A stretch of DNA of 33,176 nt from the NCBI GenBank assembly GCA_903929355.1, contig CAIYUN010000056.1, positions 1 to 33,176 of the forward strand. Reading direction: 5' to 3'. The position numbers and the translations under genes are program-made. Positions 7,078-15,205 of the stretch are shown here, one piece after another. This stretch comes from an uncultured Opitutaceae bacterium. Its GTDB lineage: Bacteria > Verrucomicrobiota > Verrucomicrobiia > Opitutales > Opitutaceae. Below the pieces are notes generated by a model. It was not told the DNA's origin. It did no database searches and saw nothing but the letters and a program-made list of their open reading frames with translations. Position 1 is the stretch's first letter. Every line of letters begins with the position of its first letter.

Positions 7078-8613
7078 ATGAAAACCACGCTGCGGCTGAC
7101 CTGTGCCTTGCTGCTCGCCGCCTCGGCGTTGCCGGGCCAGCAGTCAGGTGGGCCGACTGCGTCTCCTCCACCAGCCACCGGACCGGTCGTGCGGGCGACA
7201 GGAGTGCCAACCATCACGCTGCCCGCACGGCCACCTCCAACGGCAGAGGAGATCGCTCAGATCAAGCAGCACATTGCGAACCTCGCGCTCATTGACACCC
7301 CCGACATGGGCCTGTCCTCCACCTATGGCGGGTCAGCCTTCGCGCCGGTCCCGCAATCGGCCCAGGTCGGCGCCTTGATCTTCGGTGCGACCAGCCACAA
7401 GACTCCGGACGACTTCCTTCAGCTCGTAAAACTTGGCCCGAAAGCGTTGCCCTACCTGCTGGCGGCCTTGGATGACCAAACCCCGACCAAGCTCGTGCTC
7501 GGTGCGCCCATCCCAGGGAGCAACGGCTTCCGTATGGGCGGCGTCTACGAAGCCAATGAGATTGTGGGCAATCCTGCCAACCCCGCCGAGGAGGCCGCCC
7601 TTGGCCCACGCCCGGCGAAGGACCCGGCTCATTTCGATTTGGGTAAAGGCATTGACCAACACACCGTCACCGTGGGAGACGTGTGCTTTGTCATCATCGG
7701 TCAGATTACCGGGCGTCCCTCGTATCACGCCTCACGCTACCAGATGACTGCTATCACCATCATCACGAGTCCGACGGACGACCCGGCGTTGGTGAAGCAA
7801 GTCCGGGCGGTCTGGACGGCCGCCGACCCGGCCCAACACCTGCTCGATTCATTGCTGATTGATTTCTTCACCACAGTTGAGTCCACGTCCAAGACGCCGA
7901 TTGCTATGCTGGGCGATGTCTCCGCGGCCATGGGGTACCCCGACCTGGCCGCGATGCGGCTCCTCTATTATTTTCCGTCGGAGACGTCCGGGCTGATCAT
8001 GAAGCGCCTGGCTGAACGCCCCGGGGATCAGCGGCTGCTGCAGGCGATCGCATGGAGCGACCAGCCGGATGTCCGGCAGTATCTCCTGAAGCTTTTCCGC
8101 GAGACCACCGATCCGGCGGTGTTCCTCACCTGTCTTCCACAGGTGGAGGCGAAGGATGACGACTTGGTGCTTCGGCGGATATTTGCGCTTCTGGACTCCT
8201 ATGAACCGCTGGACGGCGGCGGCCCTTACGACGACGGCGCGCACCTGGTCTTCGTGGCAGGCCGGCGGTTCGGCGCTGCCTCAAAGCCGGTTTATGTCCA
8301 CTACTTGGAAAAACCGACGGTCAACCGGGTCGTCGCAATCTGCGACGCCGTCAGCTTGCATCCTGAGTGGACGGTGGAACTCCTCGCCCCGTATCTGGAG
8401 GACCAGCGGATGACAAAGCTCTGGTATGGTCGACAGAACGACCGGATAGCCTTCCGCCTCTGCGACTGGGTCGCCCAGGCCATCAGCAAGTACCGGCCCG
8501 ACCTGCCCTTTGTCGCGGAGGGCACTTATGATGATCTGGACCGCCAGATCACCGCGATGAAGGAGCTGATCGCCAAGGGCTCGTTGGCTGCACCGGTGCC
8601 AGCGGCAAAATGA
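7078..8613 (+). CDS. Secreted protein of unknown function, 511 aa
   Basis: The N-terminus (MKTTLRLTCALLLAASALPG) is a signal peptide, followed by a Pro-rich linker. The mature protein contains helical stretches such as LVKLGPKALPYLLAALDD and PAVFLTCLPQVEAKDDDLVLRRIFALLDSYE that resemble HEAT-like repeats, suggesting a periplasmic scaffold. I see no catalytic motif. ATG 7078 is chosen over the in-frame 7048 because it begins the signal peptide. The stop overlaps a possible upstream start (8610) of the next gene, which suggests co-transcription with the CPBP protease. Confidence 0.7.
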   Translation: MKTTLRLTCALLLAASALPGQQSGGPTASPPPATGPVVRATGVPTITLPARPPPTAEEIAQIKQHIANLALIDTPDMGLSSTYGGSAFAPVPQSAQVGALIFGATSHKTPDDFLQLVKLGPKALPYLLAALDDQTPTKLVLGAPIPGSNGFRMGGVYEANEIVGNPANPAEEAALGPRPAKDPAHFDLGKGIDQHTVTVGDVCFVIIGQITGRPSYHASRYQMTAITIITSPTDDPALVKQVRAVWTAADPAQHLLDSLLIDFFTTVESTSKTPIAMLGDVSAAMGYPDLAAMRLLYYFPSETSGLIMKRLAERPGDQRLLQAIAWSDQPDVRQYLLKLFRETTDPAVFLTCLPQVEAKDDDLVLRRIFALLDSYEPLDGGGPYDDGAHLVFVAGRRFGAASKPVYVHYLEKPTVNRVVAICDAVSLHPEWTVELLAPYLEDQRMTKLWYGRQNDRIAFRLCDWVAQAISKYRPDLPFVAEGTYDDLDRQITAMKELIAKGSLAAPVPAAK

Positions 8614-8684
8614 CAGCCCGGCATGAAGATTTGCCACAGTACTTCGCCTTGACCTGTCCGGCGAGGGGGCGAAGGTCGGGACCG

Positions 8685-9491
8685 ATGTTTGGGCAACTCA
8701 CCTTTTCCGATCTGGCCCCAGATGCGGTCGACATGGCGCTGGAGCTGGCGGGGCTTTGGCTGCTGTGGCGGCTCGTCCTCAGCCCGGCGGCGCGCGCCAA
8801 GGGGGCGCCATCGCGGTTGGCGGAGTGGCCGATCGGTTGGATCGGTTTCGGCGTATTCGTCGGGGGCGCCATCTTGGTGGGCGTGATTGTGATTTTTGTG
8901 CTGGGCTGGTTCCTACCCAGAAGTGACGAGGGGGAATACTTGGTGTTGCTGGCATCCTATCTGGCGATGGTCGCGTGGTGCCTGGGTTTCCGGGAGCTGG
9001 TGCGGGAGGGGAGGGGCTTTGCGCCGACGATCCGCCCGCAGACGGCGCTGGTCGGGGGCGCAGCCACGTTCCTGATCGCGTTTGCCACGATCCAGGCGGT
9101 GTTCACGGTCTGGACAGCCGTCATGCAGTTGGTGGGGCTGCAGCCCGAAGCCCAGGACGTGGTGGAGATATTCAAGGCGATTCAGTCACCGGTGGCGCGG
9201 GTCCTTTTCGTCCTGTTCGCGTCTGTGGGTGCGCCGGTGGTGGAGGAACTGGTATTCCGGGGTGGCCTTTACCCTTTCGCCCTGGCCCGGCTACCACGAT
9301 GGGGGGCGCTGCTGGTGTCGGCGTGCCTTTTCGCGGCGGCGCACGGCAGTCTCACCACCTACGCGCCGCTGGTGGCGGCAGGTGTGATATTGTCGCTGGC
9401 CTACGAGCGCACGGGCAACCTGGCGGTCCCGATAGTAGCGCATTGCTTGATCAACCTGCACGCGGTGGCATGGGACTGGTTTTTCGGGTGA
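8685..9491 (+). CDS. CPBP-family intramembrane metalloprotease
   Basis: The 268-aa product is a polytopic membrane protein with the three CPBP (Rce1/Abi-like) motifs: EELVFR with Glu187, Glu188 and Arg192; FAAAH with His220; and HCLIN with His253 and Asn257. These residues bind zinc and catalyse proteolysis or prenyl-protein processing in the family. The substrate is unknown. ATG 8610 would create a 4-bp overlap with the previous stop but adds 25 hydrophilic residues; ATG 8685 places the first membrane helix normally and is preferred with modest confidence. Confidence 0.85.
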   Translation: MFGQLTFSDLAPDAVDMALELAGLWLLWRLVLSPAARAKGAPSRLAEWPIGWIGFGVFVGGAILVGVIVIFVLGWFLPRSDEGEYLVLLASYLAMVAWCLGFRELVREGRGFAPTIRPQTALVGGAATFLIAFATIQAVFTVWTAVMQLVGLQPEAQDVVEIFKAIQSPVARVLFVLFASVGAPVVEELVFRGGLYPFALARLPRWGALLVSACLFAAAHGSLTTYAPLVAAGVILSLAYERTGNLAVPIVAHCLINLHAVAWDWFFG

Positions 9492-9551
9492 ATCCATAGG
9501 CGCAACATATCAATGCCTCGCGGTAGGGACGAAGCACGTGACGGGTTCCCT

Positions 9552-9782
9552 CAAACCGTGAGTGCGGTGCGATCGGGGAATTTCGCGGCGATTCTGCCGA
9601 TGCTGGCCTTGGACGACTTGTCTCCCGGTTCTTGCCTGATCGTCCAAACGGTCGGATTGAAGCCGCTGACTCGTAAGCTCGCACTGGTGTGGAACCCTCG
9701 CGTAGCCCATGTCCGTCATGGGGCGAGCAAGCTGATCCAGCAACTGAGAACTGAACTTAAAACTTCAACCGCCCTCAGCTAG
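9552..9782 (+). pseudogene. Probable C-terminal remnant of a LysR-type regulator
   Basis: The frame (open from ATG 9513) encodes AVRSGNFAAILPMLALDDL, then LIVQTVGLKPLTRKLALVW and HGASKLIQQLRTEL. In order and spacing this resembles the end of the LysR substrate-binding domain: the strand with V-x-SG-x-x-A-I-LP, then PL-R-x-LALVW and the last helix. The N-terminal winged helix and most of the effector domain are missing, and no matching sequence lies just upstream. I read it as a truncated remnant. The assignment rests on remembered family pattern, not on a search. Confidence 0.45.
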
Positions 9783-9831
9783 TTGATGATGGCGTGTGAA
9801 AGAGTCGCAGCTCTTCCCCGGCTGCGGCGCA

Positions 9832-11478
9832 ATGACGTCGACGCACCGCACTACCGAGAGGATTACAGCTTGCTTTGACTACTGCCACGAGGGCTCTAAT
9901 CCGCTTGCCCTGGAAGCGGCACGGCCCGACGATTCCGCTAAACCATCCCCACCCACCTTGAAAGGATCTTTTCTGTCTCTCCTTCGCGGTCTTGCGTTGG
10001 CCGTCCTTGCCTTGGCGATCTCATTTTTATTTGGCCTGCTTGTGCTCTCCTTGCCGGGGTTGGGACCGGCGACACATGCTTTGTTCGCACTCGATAACCG
10101 GCCGCAAACTCCGGACTTCGCCGAGGGCCTGACGGTGGCACTGGCACTTGCGACTTTAGCTGCGGCGATGCTTTTCGCGGGACGAAGGCGGTTTTGCTCT
10201 TGGCGTTGGCTCGGCGGTGCTCTCGCCTTGATCGTGTTCGGGTTCAGCCTCCTGATTTTGACCCGGCCCGCGATGGCCGCGACGGCGGCCTCCATCATGG
10301 GGGCAAGGATTATCCCACGGATTTGGCCGAGCTTTAGCGCCGGGGCGGTCGCCGTGTTGCTGGCGTTGATCCTTCCCTCCCTCTTGTATGCCGCGTGGCG
10401 GTTTCGACGATGCCCGTGGTGGGGGATTGGCTCCGGCTATTTGTTGGTCGCACTGACTTTCACCTACCTCGCCAGCGATGACCCGGCGCTCCGCCGCCCG
10501 CTAACCATTGAAGAAATCGCCCCGGCCTTTCCTGGAGACGAAGCCAGTTTTGCGGTGCTGATGCGCTACGGGCAAACGGAGCCGCTCAATCAAAATCTCA
10601 AAGTGCCGGTTCAGTTGGGCCAATCCCCCAACTTCACCCAAACCGCCGCCACGCGGGCGTGGCTCACCGCCAACCGGGAAAAGATCACCACCAATTGGGC
10701 GGCGCTCGCACCGGTGCGGGCTTGGTGGGCGGAACTCAACGCCTTCAGCCGCATTGGCGACCTCACTCCGTTGCGGGCGGATGCTCAGATGTTCGGGTTT
10801 CACACCCTGCGCGAGATTTCACTGCAATCCTCGGAAACTGCGGGCCTTCAGGCGCTCGACGGCCAGGGTGACGCCGCCATGGCCACGCTGCTGCCGTTGG
10901 TTGAGGTCGCCGGCAAACTTGAAGCCTCGGGGCGCACCTCGGCGCGCCTGTTCATGGCGCGCACGGTGCGACGCCTCGCCCTCGACAGCGCCGGGTTTGT
11001 GCTCGATCTCACTCCCGTCTCGCCGGTGGCACGAGCCCGGTTCGCGGCCGCCCTCGCGGGCGGCGTTGGCGGGGAGGCCGGAGTGCGCCGGATTTTTGAT
11101 TTGGATTACGTTTGGGGTCTGAGCTGCGTGCTCAACCGGCCGCTTGGCGACATGGTGGCGTTTTATGATCCGGTTCCCCTGTGGTTCCGTGGACCACTGA
11201 ATCTTGCGGGCGCGGTGGTCTATAATCCCCGGCATACGGCCAATCTGCAGGGCGAGATTCTCGCGGAAATGCGGGAAATGGCGGCGCACCGTCAATTGGA
11301 CCAATTATATGCCTGCGATGAGTCCTTTCCCGATCAGCAGGGTCGCCCCCACTTTAAAAATCTGGTCGGTTCGCTGCTACTATTGGAAGCTCATCCCACC
11401 GCTGTCGTCGTGGTGCGCAGCTTTTGGAAAGAGGAGGATCAGCGCGCCGCACTCCTCGCCCGTCTGGTCCAACCCTGA
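9832..11478 (+). CDS. Five-TM membrane protein of unknown function
   Basis: From ATG 9832 the product is 548 aa; GTG 9796 would give 560 aa. A third option is TTG 9959, which would remove a cysteine-containing N-terminus that looks unlike coding sequence. The N-terminal half has about five hydrophobic helices, beginning with LRGLALAVLALAISFLFGLL. The C-terminal half is soluble, has no recognised catalytic motif, and includes phrases such as ADAQMFGFHTLREISLQSSE and FSRIGDLTP. It may be a membrane-anchored enzyme or structural protein; I make no functional call. It follows the LysR remnant and precedes a 446-bp gap. Confidence 0.65.
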   Translation: MTSTHRTTERITACFDYCHEGSNPLALEAARPDDSAKPSPPTLKGSFLSLLRGLALAVLALAISFLFGLLVLSLPGLGPATHALFALDNRPQTPDFAEGLTVALALATLAAAMLFAGRRRFCSWRWLGGALALIVFGFSLLILTRPAMAATAASIMGARIIPRIWPSFSAGAVAVLLALILPSLLYAAWRFRRCPWWGIGSGYLLVALTFTYLASDDPALRRPLTIEEIAPAFPGDEASFAVLMRYGQTEPLNQNLKVPVQLGQSPNFTQTAATRAWLTANREKITTNWAALAPVRAWWAELNAFSRIGDLTPLRADAQMFGFHTLREISLQSSETAGLQALDGQGDAAMATLLPLVEVAGKLEASGRTSARLFMARTVRRLALDSAGFVLDLTPVSPVARARFAAALAGGVGGEAGVRRIFDLDYVWGLSCVLNRPLGDMVAFYDPVPLWFRGPLNLAGAVVYNPRHTANLQGEILAEMREMAAHRQLDQLYACDESFPDQQGRPHFKNLVGSLLLLEAHPTAVVVVRSFWKEEDQRAALLARLVQP

Positions 11479-11572
11479 TAGCGTGTGATTGATCTTGGCT
11501 TGCGGCTCTGTCGCTCGCCTAAACTATACCCTGGATCATAAACTCGGTGAGATGGGCCGGGCGCCCTTGCCC

Positions 11573-11791
11573 TTATTTTCCAACCACTGGAAAAGCTCTG
11601 CGCCCAATGACAATATTATCCGCCGTAAGGTCGTCCGGATTGATCTGTTCCACCAACCTCCGCAGCGCCGCCGCCTGGCGCGCCGGGATTGTCATCCACC
11701 GCATTTGCGCCATCAGGTTTGGCTCCCCCCACGTTTCCTTCCGCGTCGAGACCGCTATTGGGCCCGCATCTGACTTCACTTCCAATGGCAC
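11573..11791 (-). CDS. Possible small ORF or gene remnant, 72 aa
   Basis: The 446-bp gap between 11478 and 11925 holds no clear + strand gene. On the minus strand a GTG-started frame encodes protein-like sequence: KSDAGPIAVSTRKETWGEPN, MRWMTIPARQAAALRRLVEQ, INPDDLTADNIVIGRRAF. Most third codon positions are G or C, as expected for coding DNA here. No family is recognised and no membrane or signal segment is present. It may be a small gene on the opposite strand or the 3' part of a decayed gene. The rest of the gap shows nothing I can name. Confidence 0.35.
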   Translation of the reverse strand: MPLEVKSDAGPIAVSTRKETWGEPNLMAQMRWMTIPARQAAALRRLVEQINPDDLTADNIVIGRRAFPVVGK

Positions 11792-11924
11792 CCGTTTGGA
11801 TCTGGATCTTGCCGTGAAGGCTCGCGTCGCGCGGGGATTTCCTTTTCATCTCGCCAGGCCCGTCTTCGCCGGTGTTGCATTCGGAAAACAGTCACCCGTT
11901 GGTGGTCGCCAATCCCAAATCCCC

Positions 11925-13037
11925 ATGAAAACACAGTTCTACGTCTCCGCCGCGGTCCTCTCAATTGGTCTCAGCCTGGCCTCGGCCCAGACCGCCGTCG
12001 CTCCGCCCCCGGCGGCGGCTCCCGCTCCTGCCACGACGGCGACTCCGGCCCCGGCCCGCGCCGGGGGGGCGGCACGTCCGGCGATACCATTGCGCGACCC
12101 GCTCGCCGCCGGCTACGTCAAGGCCACCGAAATGCCCGACGGCCAGGTGCCACCGATGGAGGCCGATGGCAATTTCATCATCGGGCGGACCCACCCCCAG
12201 GCGCCGGAAATGAGCCCCGTCGCGGCCGGCCAGCCCAAGGGCAAAGTCCTCAAATTCACGCTCAATTCCACCGAGAGCAAATTTTACCCGGGCATCGCTC
12301 CGGGCGGACCCCAGCCTTACAAGCGCTCCGTTTCAGTTTATGTGCCAGCGCAATATGTGCCCGGCACCGTTGCGCCGGTCATGATCACCTCCGACGGCGA
12401 CGGCCGGGCCTTCAATGTGCTCGACCATCTGATCCCGTTGAAGCAGCTGCCGGTGATGATCGTGGTCGCCATTCCCCCCGGCGGCCCCGACGGGCGCGGC
12501 GGCGAGCGCAATCTGGAATACGACACCATGTCCGGCAAATACAGCGACTTCGTCGAGACCGAGGTCCTGCCGATGGCCGAGAAAGTTGCCAACGTGAAGC
12601 TGACGAAAGATCCGGACGGGCGCGCCGTGATGGGTACCAGTTCCGGCGCGGCGGCGGGCATGATCATGGCGTGGTTTCACCCGGAGCGCTACCATCGCGT
12701 GCTCACGTTCTCCGGCACGTTCACCAACAATCAATACCCGACCGATCCGGCCTACCCGCACGGCGCCTGGGGACTCCACGAAACGCTGATCCCGAACAGC
12801 CCCGTCCAACCGCTCCGCATCTACTTCGAGTGCGGCGACCACGACAACTTCGGCGGGGCAACGCGCGATTGGGTGGAGGCCAACGAAAACATGGCGAAGG
12901 TGCTGACCGCAAAAGGTTATCACTATAAATTCGTCTTCGCCCGCAACGCCGGCCACACCGACCGGCCGACGATCTCCGAGCTCTATCCCACCGCGCTGCA
13001 GTGGATCTGGCAGGGCTATCCGATCGAGGGAAAATAG
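11925..13037 (+). CDS. Secreted alpha/beta-hydrolase, esterase D-like
   Basis: The 370-aa product begins with a signal peptide (residues 1-22) and an Ala/Pro-rich linker to about 55. The body matches the Esterase D/enterochelin-esterase-like fold: strands around RSVSVYVPAQY (134-144) and VMITSDGDGRAF, the nucleophile elbow GTSSG with Ser239, an acidic candidate in FECGDHDNF, and a His candidate in NAGHTDRP near the C-terminus. Such enzymes hydrolyse carbohydrate or siderophore esters; the substrate here is unknown. The frame is open upstream to 11547, but ATG 11925 starts the signal peptide. Copy B of the 492-bp element begins 7 bp after its stop. Confidence 0.85.
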   Translation: MKTQFYVSAAVLSIGLSLASAQTAVAPPPAAAPAPATTATPAPARAGGAARPAIPLRDPLAAGYVKATEMPDGQVPPMEADGNFIIGRTHPQAPEMSPVAAGQPKGKVLKFTLNSTESKFYPGIAPGGPQPYKRSVSVYVPAQYVPGTVAPVMITSDGDGRAFNVLDHLIPLKQLPVMIVVAIPPGGPDGRGGERNLEYDTMSGKYSDFVETEVLPMAEKVANVKLTKDPDGRAVMGTSSGAAAGMIMAWFHPERYHRVLTFSGTFTNNQYPTDPAYPHGAWGLHETLIPNSPVQPLRIYFECGDHDNFGGATRDWVEANENMAKVLTAKGYHYKFVFARNAGHTDRPTISELYPTALQWIWQGYPIEGK

Positions 13038-13088
13038 CCGGGGCTGGCGCCCTGAGCTGAATTTGACCGGCGCCGGTGGGAAGGGAAA

Positions 13089-13128
13089 GGCCCCATGGCC
13101 GCTGTTATGGAAGAAGGCCATATTGGCC
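13089..13128 (+). promoter_or_regulatory. Conserved hairpin at the start codon of the repeat gene, copy B
   Basis: The two-part GGCC/ATGGCC stem seen in copy A is fully conserved here; the one nearby substitution falls in the loop (GCAG in copy A, GCTG here). The structure again ends one base before the ATG at 13130. Confidence 0.5.
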
Positions 13129-13129
13129 C

Positions 13130-13501
13130 ATGAGCAAGTCGGATTTCACCGAGGTCTTCTGCGCACGTCACTCAGTGCCGCGGGCGAATTTTGAGCGGTC
13201 GGTGCTGCGCCGGGCATTGTATCCGCATGCGCGGCTGCTCGCCCCCCTGTGCCATCTTTTCAAGAGCAATTATTTTGCGGCGGACCTCGACTTCATCCGT
13301 GCCGTTGCCGGCTTTCGCCCGGGGCACAACTTCTCGACCGACGCCATGGATTTCAGCGACCACCCGTCCAACCAGGGATTCTGGCGGCGGACGTTGCGCG
13401 TGCGGGTGTCCGCACGGCGGTTGTTCAAGTTGGTCCGCAAGACCATGCCGTTGCCACTGGAGGCTCATCTCATTGCGCCGGAATCATACGGGGAAATTTG
13501 A
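13130..13501 (+). CDS. Duplicated 123-aa protein of unknown function, copy B
   Basis: This paralogue of 5722-6093 differs at five residues: Arg3 to Lys, an Arg to Ser after CHLFK, Val to Ala in DFIRAV, and Tyr-His to Phe-Arg in the following turn. The C-terminal half, including DFSDHPSNQGFWRR and RVSARRLFKLVRKTM, is identical. The gene is intact. As in copy A, a GTG (13076) offers a longer in-frame start. Confidence 0.65.
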   Translation: MSKSDFTEVFCARHSVPRANFERSVLRRALYPHARLLAPLCHLFKSNYFAADLDFIRAVAGFRPGHNFSTDAMDFSDHPSNQGFWRRTLRVRVSARRLFKLVRKTMPLPLEAHLIAPESYGEI

Positions 13502-13645
13502 GCGATGGCCGCCTGAGCCGATGACGCGGGGCGGGTCTGGTTTCCGGTGCCCGGCGGAATTTTCAGGTGGTGGCGCATCCGTCGGCCCCCTCCATCCCTG
13601 CCCTGCCCGATGCGATTGCCCCGCCTCCGGACCCAAAGGGTTGAA

Positions 13646-13795
13646 ATGAGCCTCTTGTCCTGCAGGCTGACGGCGCCCGAACACCCCAGGCGAAAAATCC
13701 CGTTCATGCTGCTGGCCGCGCTGCAACCGTTGTTGGCCGACCCGCTCCCGGCGGTGGTGCGGTCCGAGTTCATCTACGATACCGGTGGACCATGA
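13646..13795 (+). pseudogene. Possible N-terminal remnant of an exo-sialidase-like gene
   Basis: A 49-codon frame reads MSLLSCRLTAPEHPRRKIPF, then a hydrophobic export-like stretch MLLAALQPLLADP, then AVVRSEFIYDTGGP and stop. The segment VRSEFIYDT resembles the start of the mature part of bacterial exo-alpha-sialidase/BNR-repeat proteins, which usually continues with a PSCHAST-like motif that is missing here. The rest of the gene is absent and the dispersed repeat follows 145 bp later. The match is only about ten residues, so this remains tentative. Confidence 0.3.
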
Positions 13796-13864
13796 AAGCG
13801 GGCTGCGATGCAGTTGAACCATTTGGTTTCGGCACCGCCGAATGAATCTCGCTTTCAACTGCAT
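13794..13864. repeat. Inverted repeat in the gap before the dispersed repeat
   Basis: ATGCAGTTGAA at 13808-13818 is the exact reverse complement of 13854-13864, and GAAAGCG at 13794-13800 is the reverse complement of 13850-13856. The two pairings overlap at the right arm, so they are alternatives. This lies at the break point of the putative sialidase remnant and may be an insertion scar or a hairpin. The rest of 13796-13940 holds nothing else I can identify. Confidence 0.5.
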
Positions 13865-13940
13865 GCGACCGGCTGGGAGGCGCGTGCGCCCGACCTTTGG
13901 GCAGCGCCGATTCATGTGGGGAGACAAGACAATGATTATC

Positions 13941-14140
13941 AGAGACCAAATACCATTGGGAAACTCGGGGTGAAAACTTTCAGAACGATCGAGTTTGAAC
14001 CACTGATGAACACTGATTCTGAGGATCGGATAAGTGCTGATTAGTGTGCATAAGTGGTTGAAGGTTTTTGTTTGGCGAGGTCAAAGGCGAACACCAAGCC
14101 CTTGTGTCCTCTATCTTCTTCCCTTCGTGAATCAGCGGTG
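13941..14140 (+). repeat. Dispersed intergenic repeat, copy 2
   Basis: This matches 58-267 in the same orientation, lacking about 12 bp of the internal short repeat. It ends 55 bp before the chosen start of the binding-protein gene, so it probably supplies part of that operon's leader or promoter region. The 55-bp direct repeat found beside copy 1 is not present here. Confidence 0.85.
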
Positions 14141-14194
14141 ACCTTCGGGCGCTTTGCGGATTGCAGCCTTGCAATAAAACTTCACGTTTTCGCC

Positions 14195-15205
14195 ATGGCG
14201 CACGATCTCGGAATCAGGCGACGCATCCATGGACCTGGGTTCGGCAATGGTCGCGTCGTCGTGGCGGCAAATGCCGGCCGTTTGGTGGGCGGCGTGGCCG
14301 CGAGGCTTTCCCGGCTGGCGTGGCTGCTGACGGCAGGGCTGGGCCTGTTTGGCCCGGGGCGGGGGTGGGCCGTGGAGCCGATGCGGTACATTTACGACGC
14401 CCCTGAATCCGCCACGGACCAGCGCTACCTGTATCAATGGACCATCTTGAAAACCGCCTTGGACAAGACCGTCCCCCAGCACGGGCCTTTTGCACTGCAA
14501 CCGTCCGAGCCCATGACCGAGAAACGCCAGAAGTCCGAGCTCATGGATGCCACGGGGAAGCTCACCGTCATGTATCTGGGCACAACCCCCGATATGGAAA
14601 AGGGGCTGATCCCCATCCGGATTCCCGTGGACAAGAACCTGGGCGGCTACTGCGTCCTCCTGATCCGTCAGGAGAATCAAAAGCGGTTTGACGCCGTGAG
14701 CTCGCTGGAGGATCTGCGCCAGTTTAAATACGGGCTGGGGCAGGGGTGGATCGACGTGGACATCCTCCACGCCAACCAGTTTCAGGTCGTCACCGCCTCC
14801 TGCTACGACTGCCTGTTTGAGATGATGGAGAACCGGCGGTCCGACGCGGCCCTGCGCGCGGCGGTTGAAGTGATTGACGAATTCGAACTGCGCAAGGCGG
14901 CGATGCCCGACATCAGCATCGAGACCGGCCTCATCGTGTATTACCCCATGCCCATGTATTTCTGGTTTTCCAAAAGCGACGAGGGCCGGCGGCTGGCGGC
15001 GCGGGCGGAGGCGGGCATGCGGCTGATGATCGCCGACGGAACCTACGACAAGATCTTCACCCAGTTCCAGGACGCGAAAATTCAACGGCTCAGGCTGAAG
15101 GAAAGGAGGATCTTCCGCCTCAACAATCCGCTCCTGGGGCCCGAGACCCCGTTGGCGGACAAGCAACTCTGGTTTGACCCGGCCACTTACCGGGCGAGCC
15201 CATGA
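14195..15205 (+). CDS. Periplasmic solute-binding-like protein paired with a sensor kinase
   Basis: The 336-aa product resembles small-ligand periplasmic binding proteins (transporter substrate-binding fold). Its features include VDKNLGGYCVLLIRQENQKR, SSLEDLRQFKYGLGQGWIDV, a hinge-like return in PMPMYFWFSKSDEGRRLAAR and the terminal phrase DGTYDKIFTQFQD. Export is suggested by the hydrophobic LAWLLTAGLGLF segment (residues about 42-53), but it is preceded by an unusually long basic N-terminus, so a later start is possible. The gene overlaps the next (kinase) start by 4 bp, so the protein probably detects a ligand and signals to that kinase rather than serving a transporter; no permease gene is nearby. 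Confidence 0.75.
   Translation: MAHDLGIRRRIHGPGFGNGRVVVAANAGRLVGGVAARLSRLAWLLTAGLGLFGPGRGWAVEPMRYIYDAPESATDQRYLYQWTILKTALDKTVPQHGPFALQPSEPMTEKRQKSELMDATGKLTVMYLGTTPDMEKGLIPIRIPVDKNLGGYCVLLIRQENQKRFDAVSSLEDLRQFKYGLGQGWIDVDILHANQFQVVTASCYDCLFEMMENRRSDAALRAAVEVIDEFELRKAAMPDISIETGLIVYYPMPMYFWFSKSDEGRRLAARAEAGMRLMIADGTYDKIFTQFQDAKIQRLRLKERRIFRLNNPLLGPETPLADKQLWFDPATYRASP

Larger units (their letters stand above)
13044..13535 (+). repeat. 492-bp duplicated element, copy B
   Basis: This is the second copy of the element at 5636-6127, in the same orientation. Similarity again fades over the following 80 bp or so. It starts immediately after the esterase gene. Direct orientation means recombination between the copies could delete the 7.4 kb between them. 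Confidence 0.95.
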
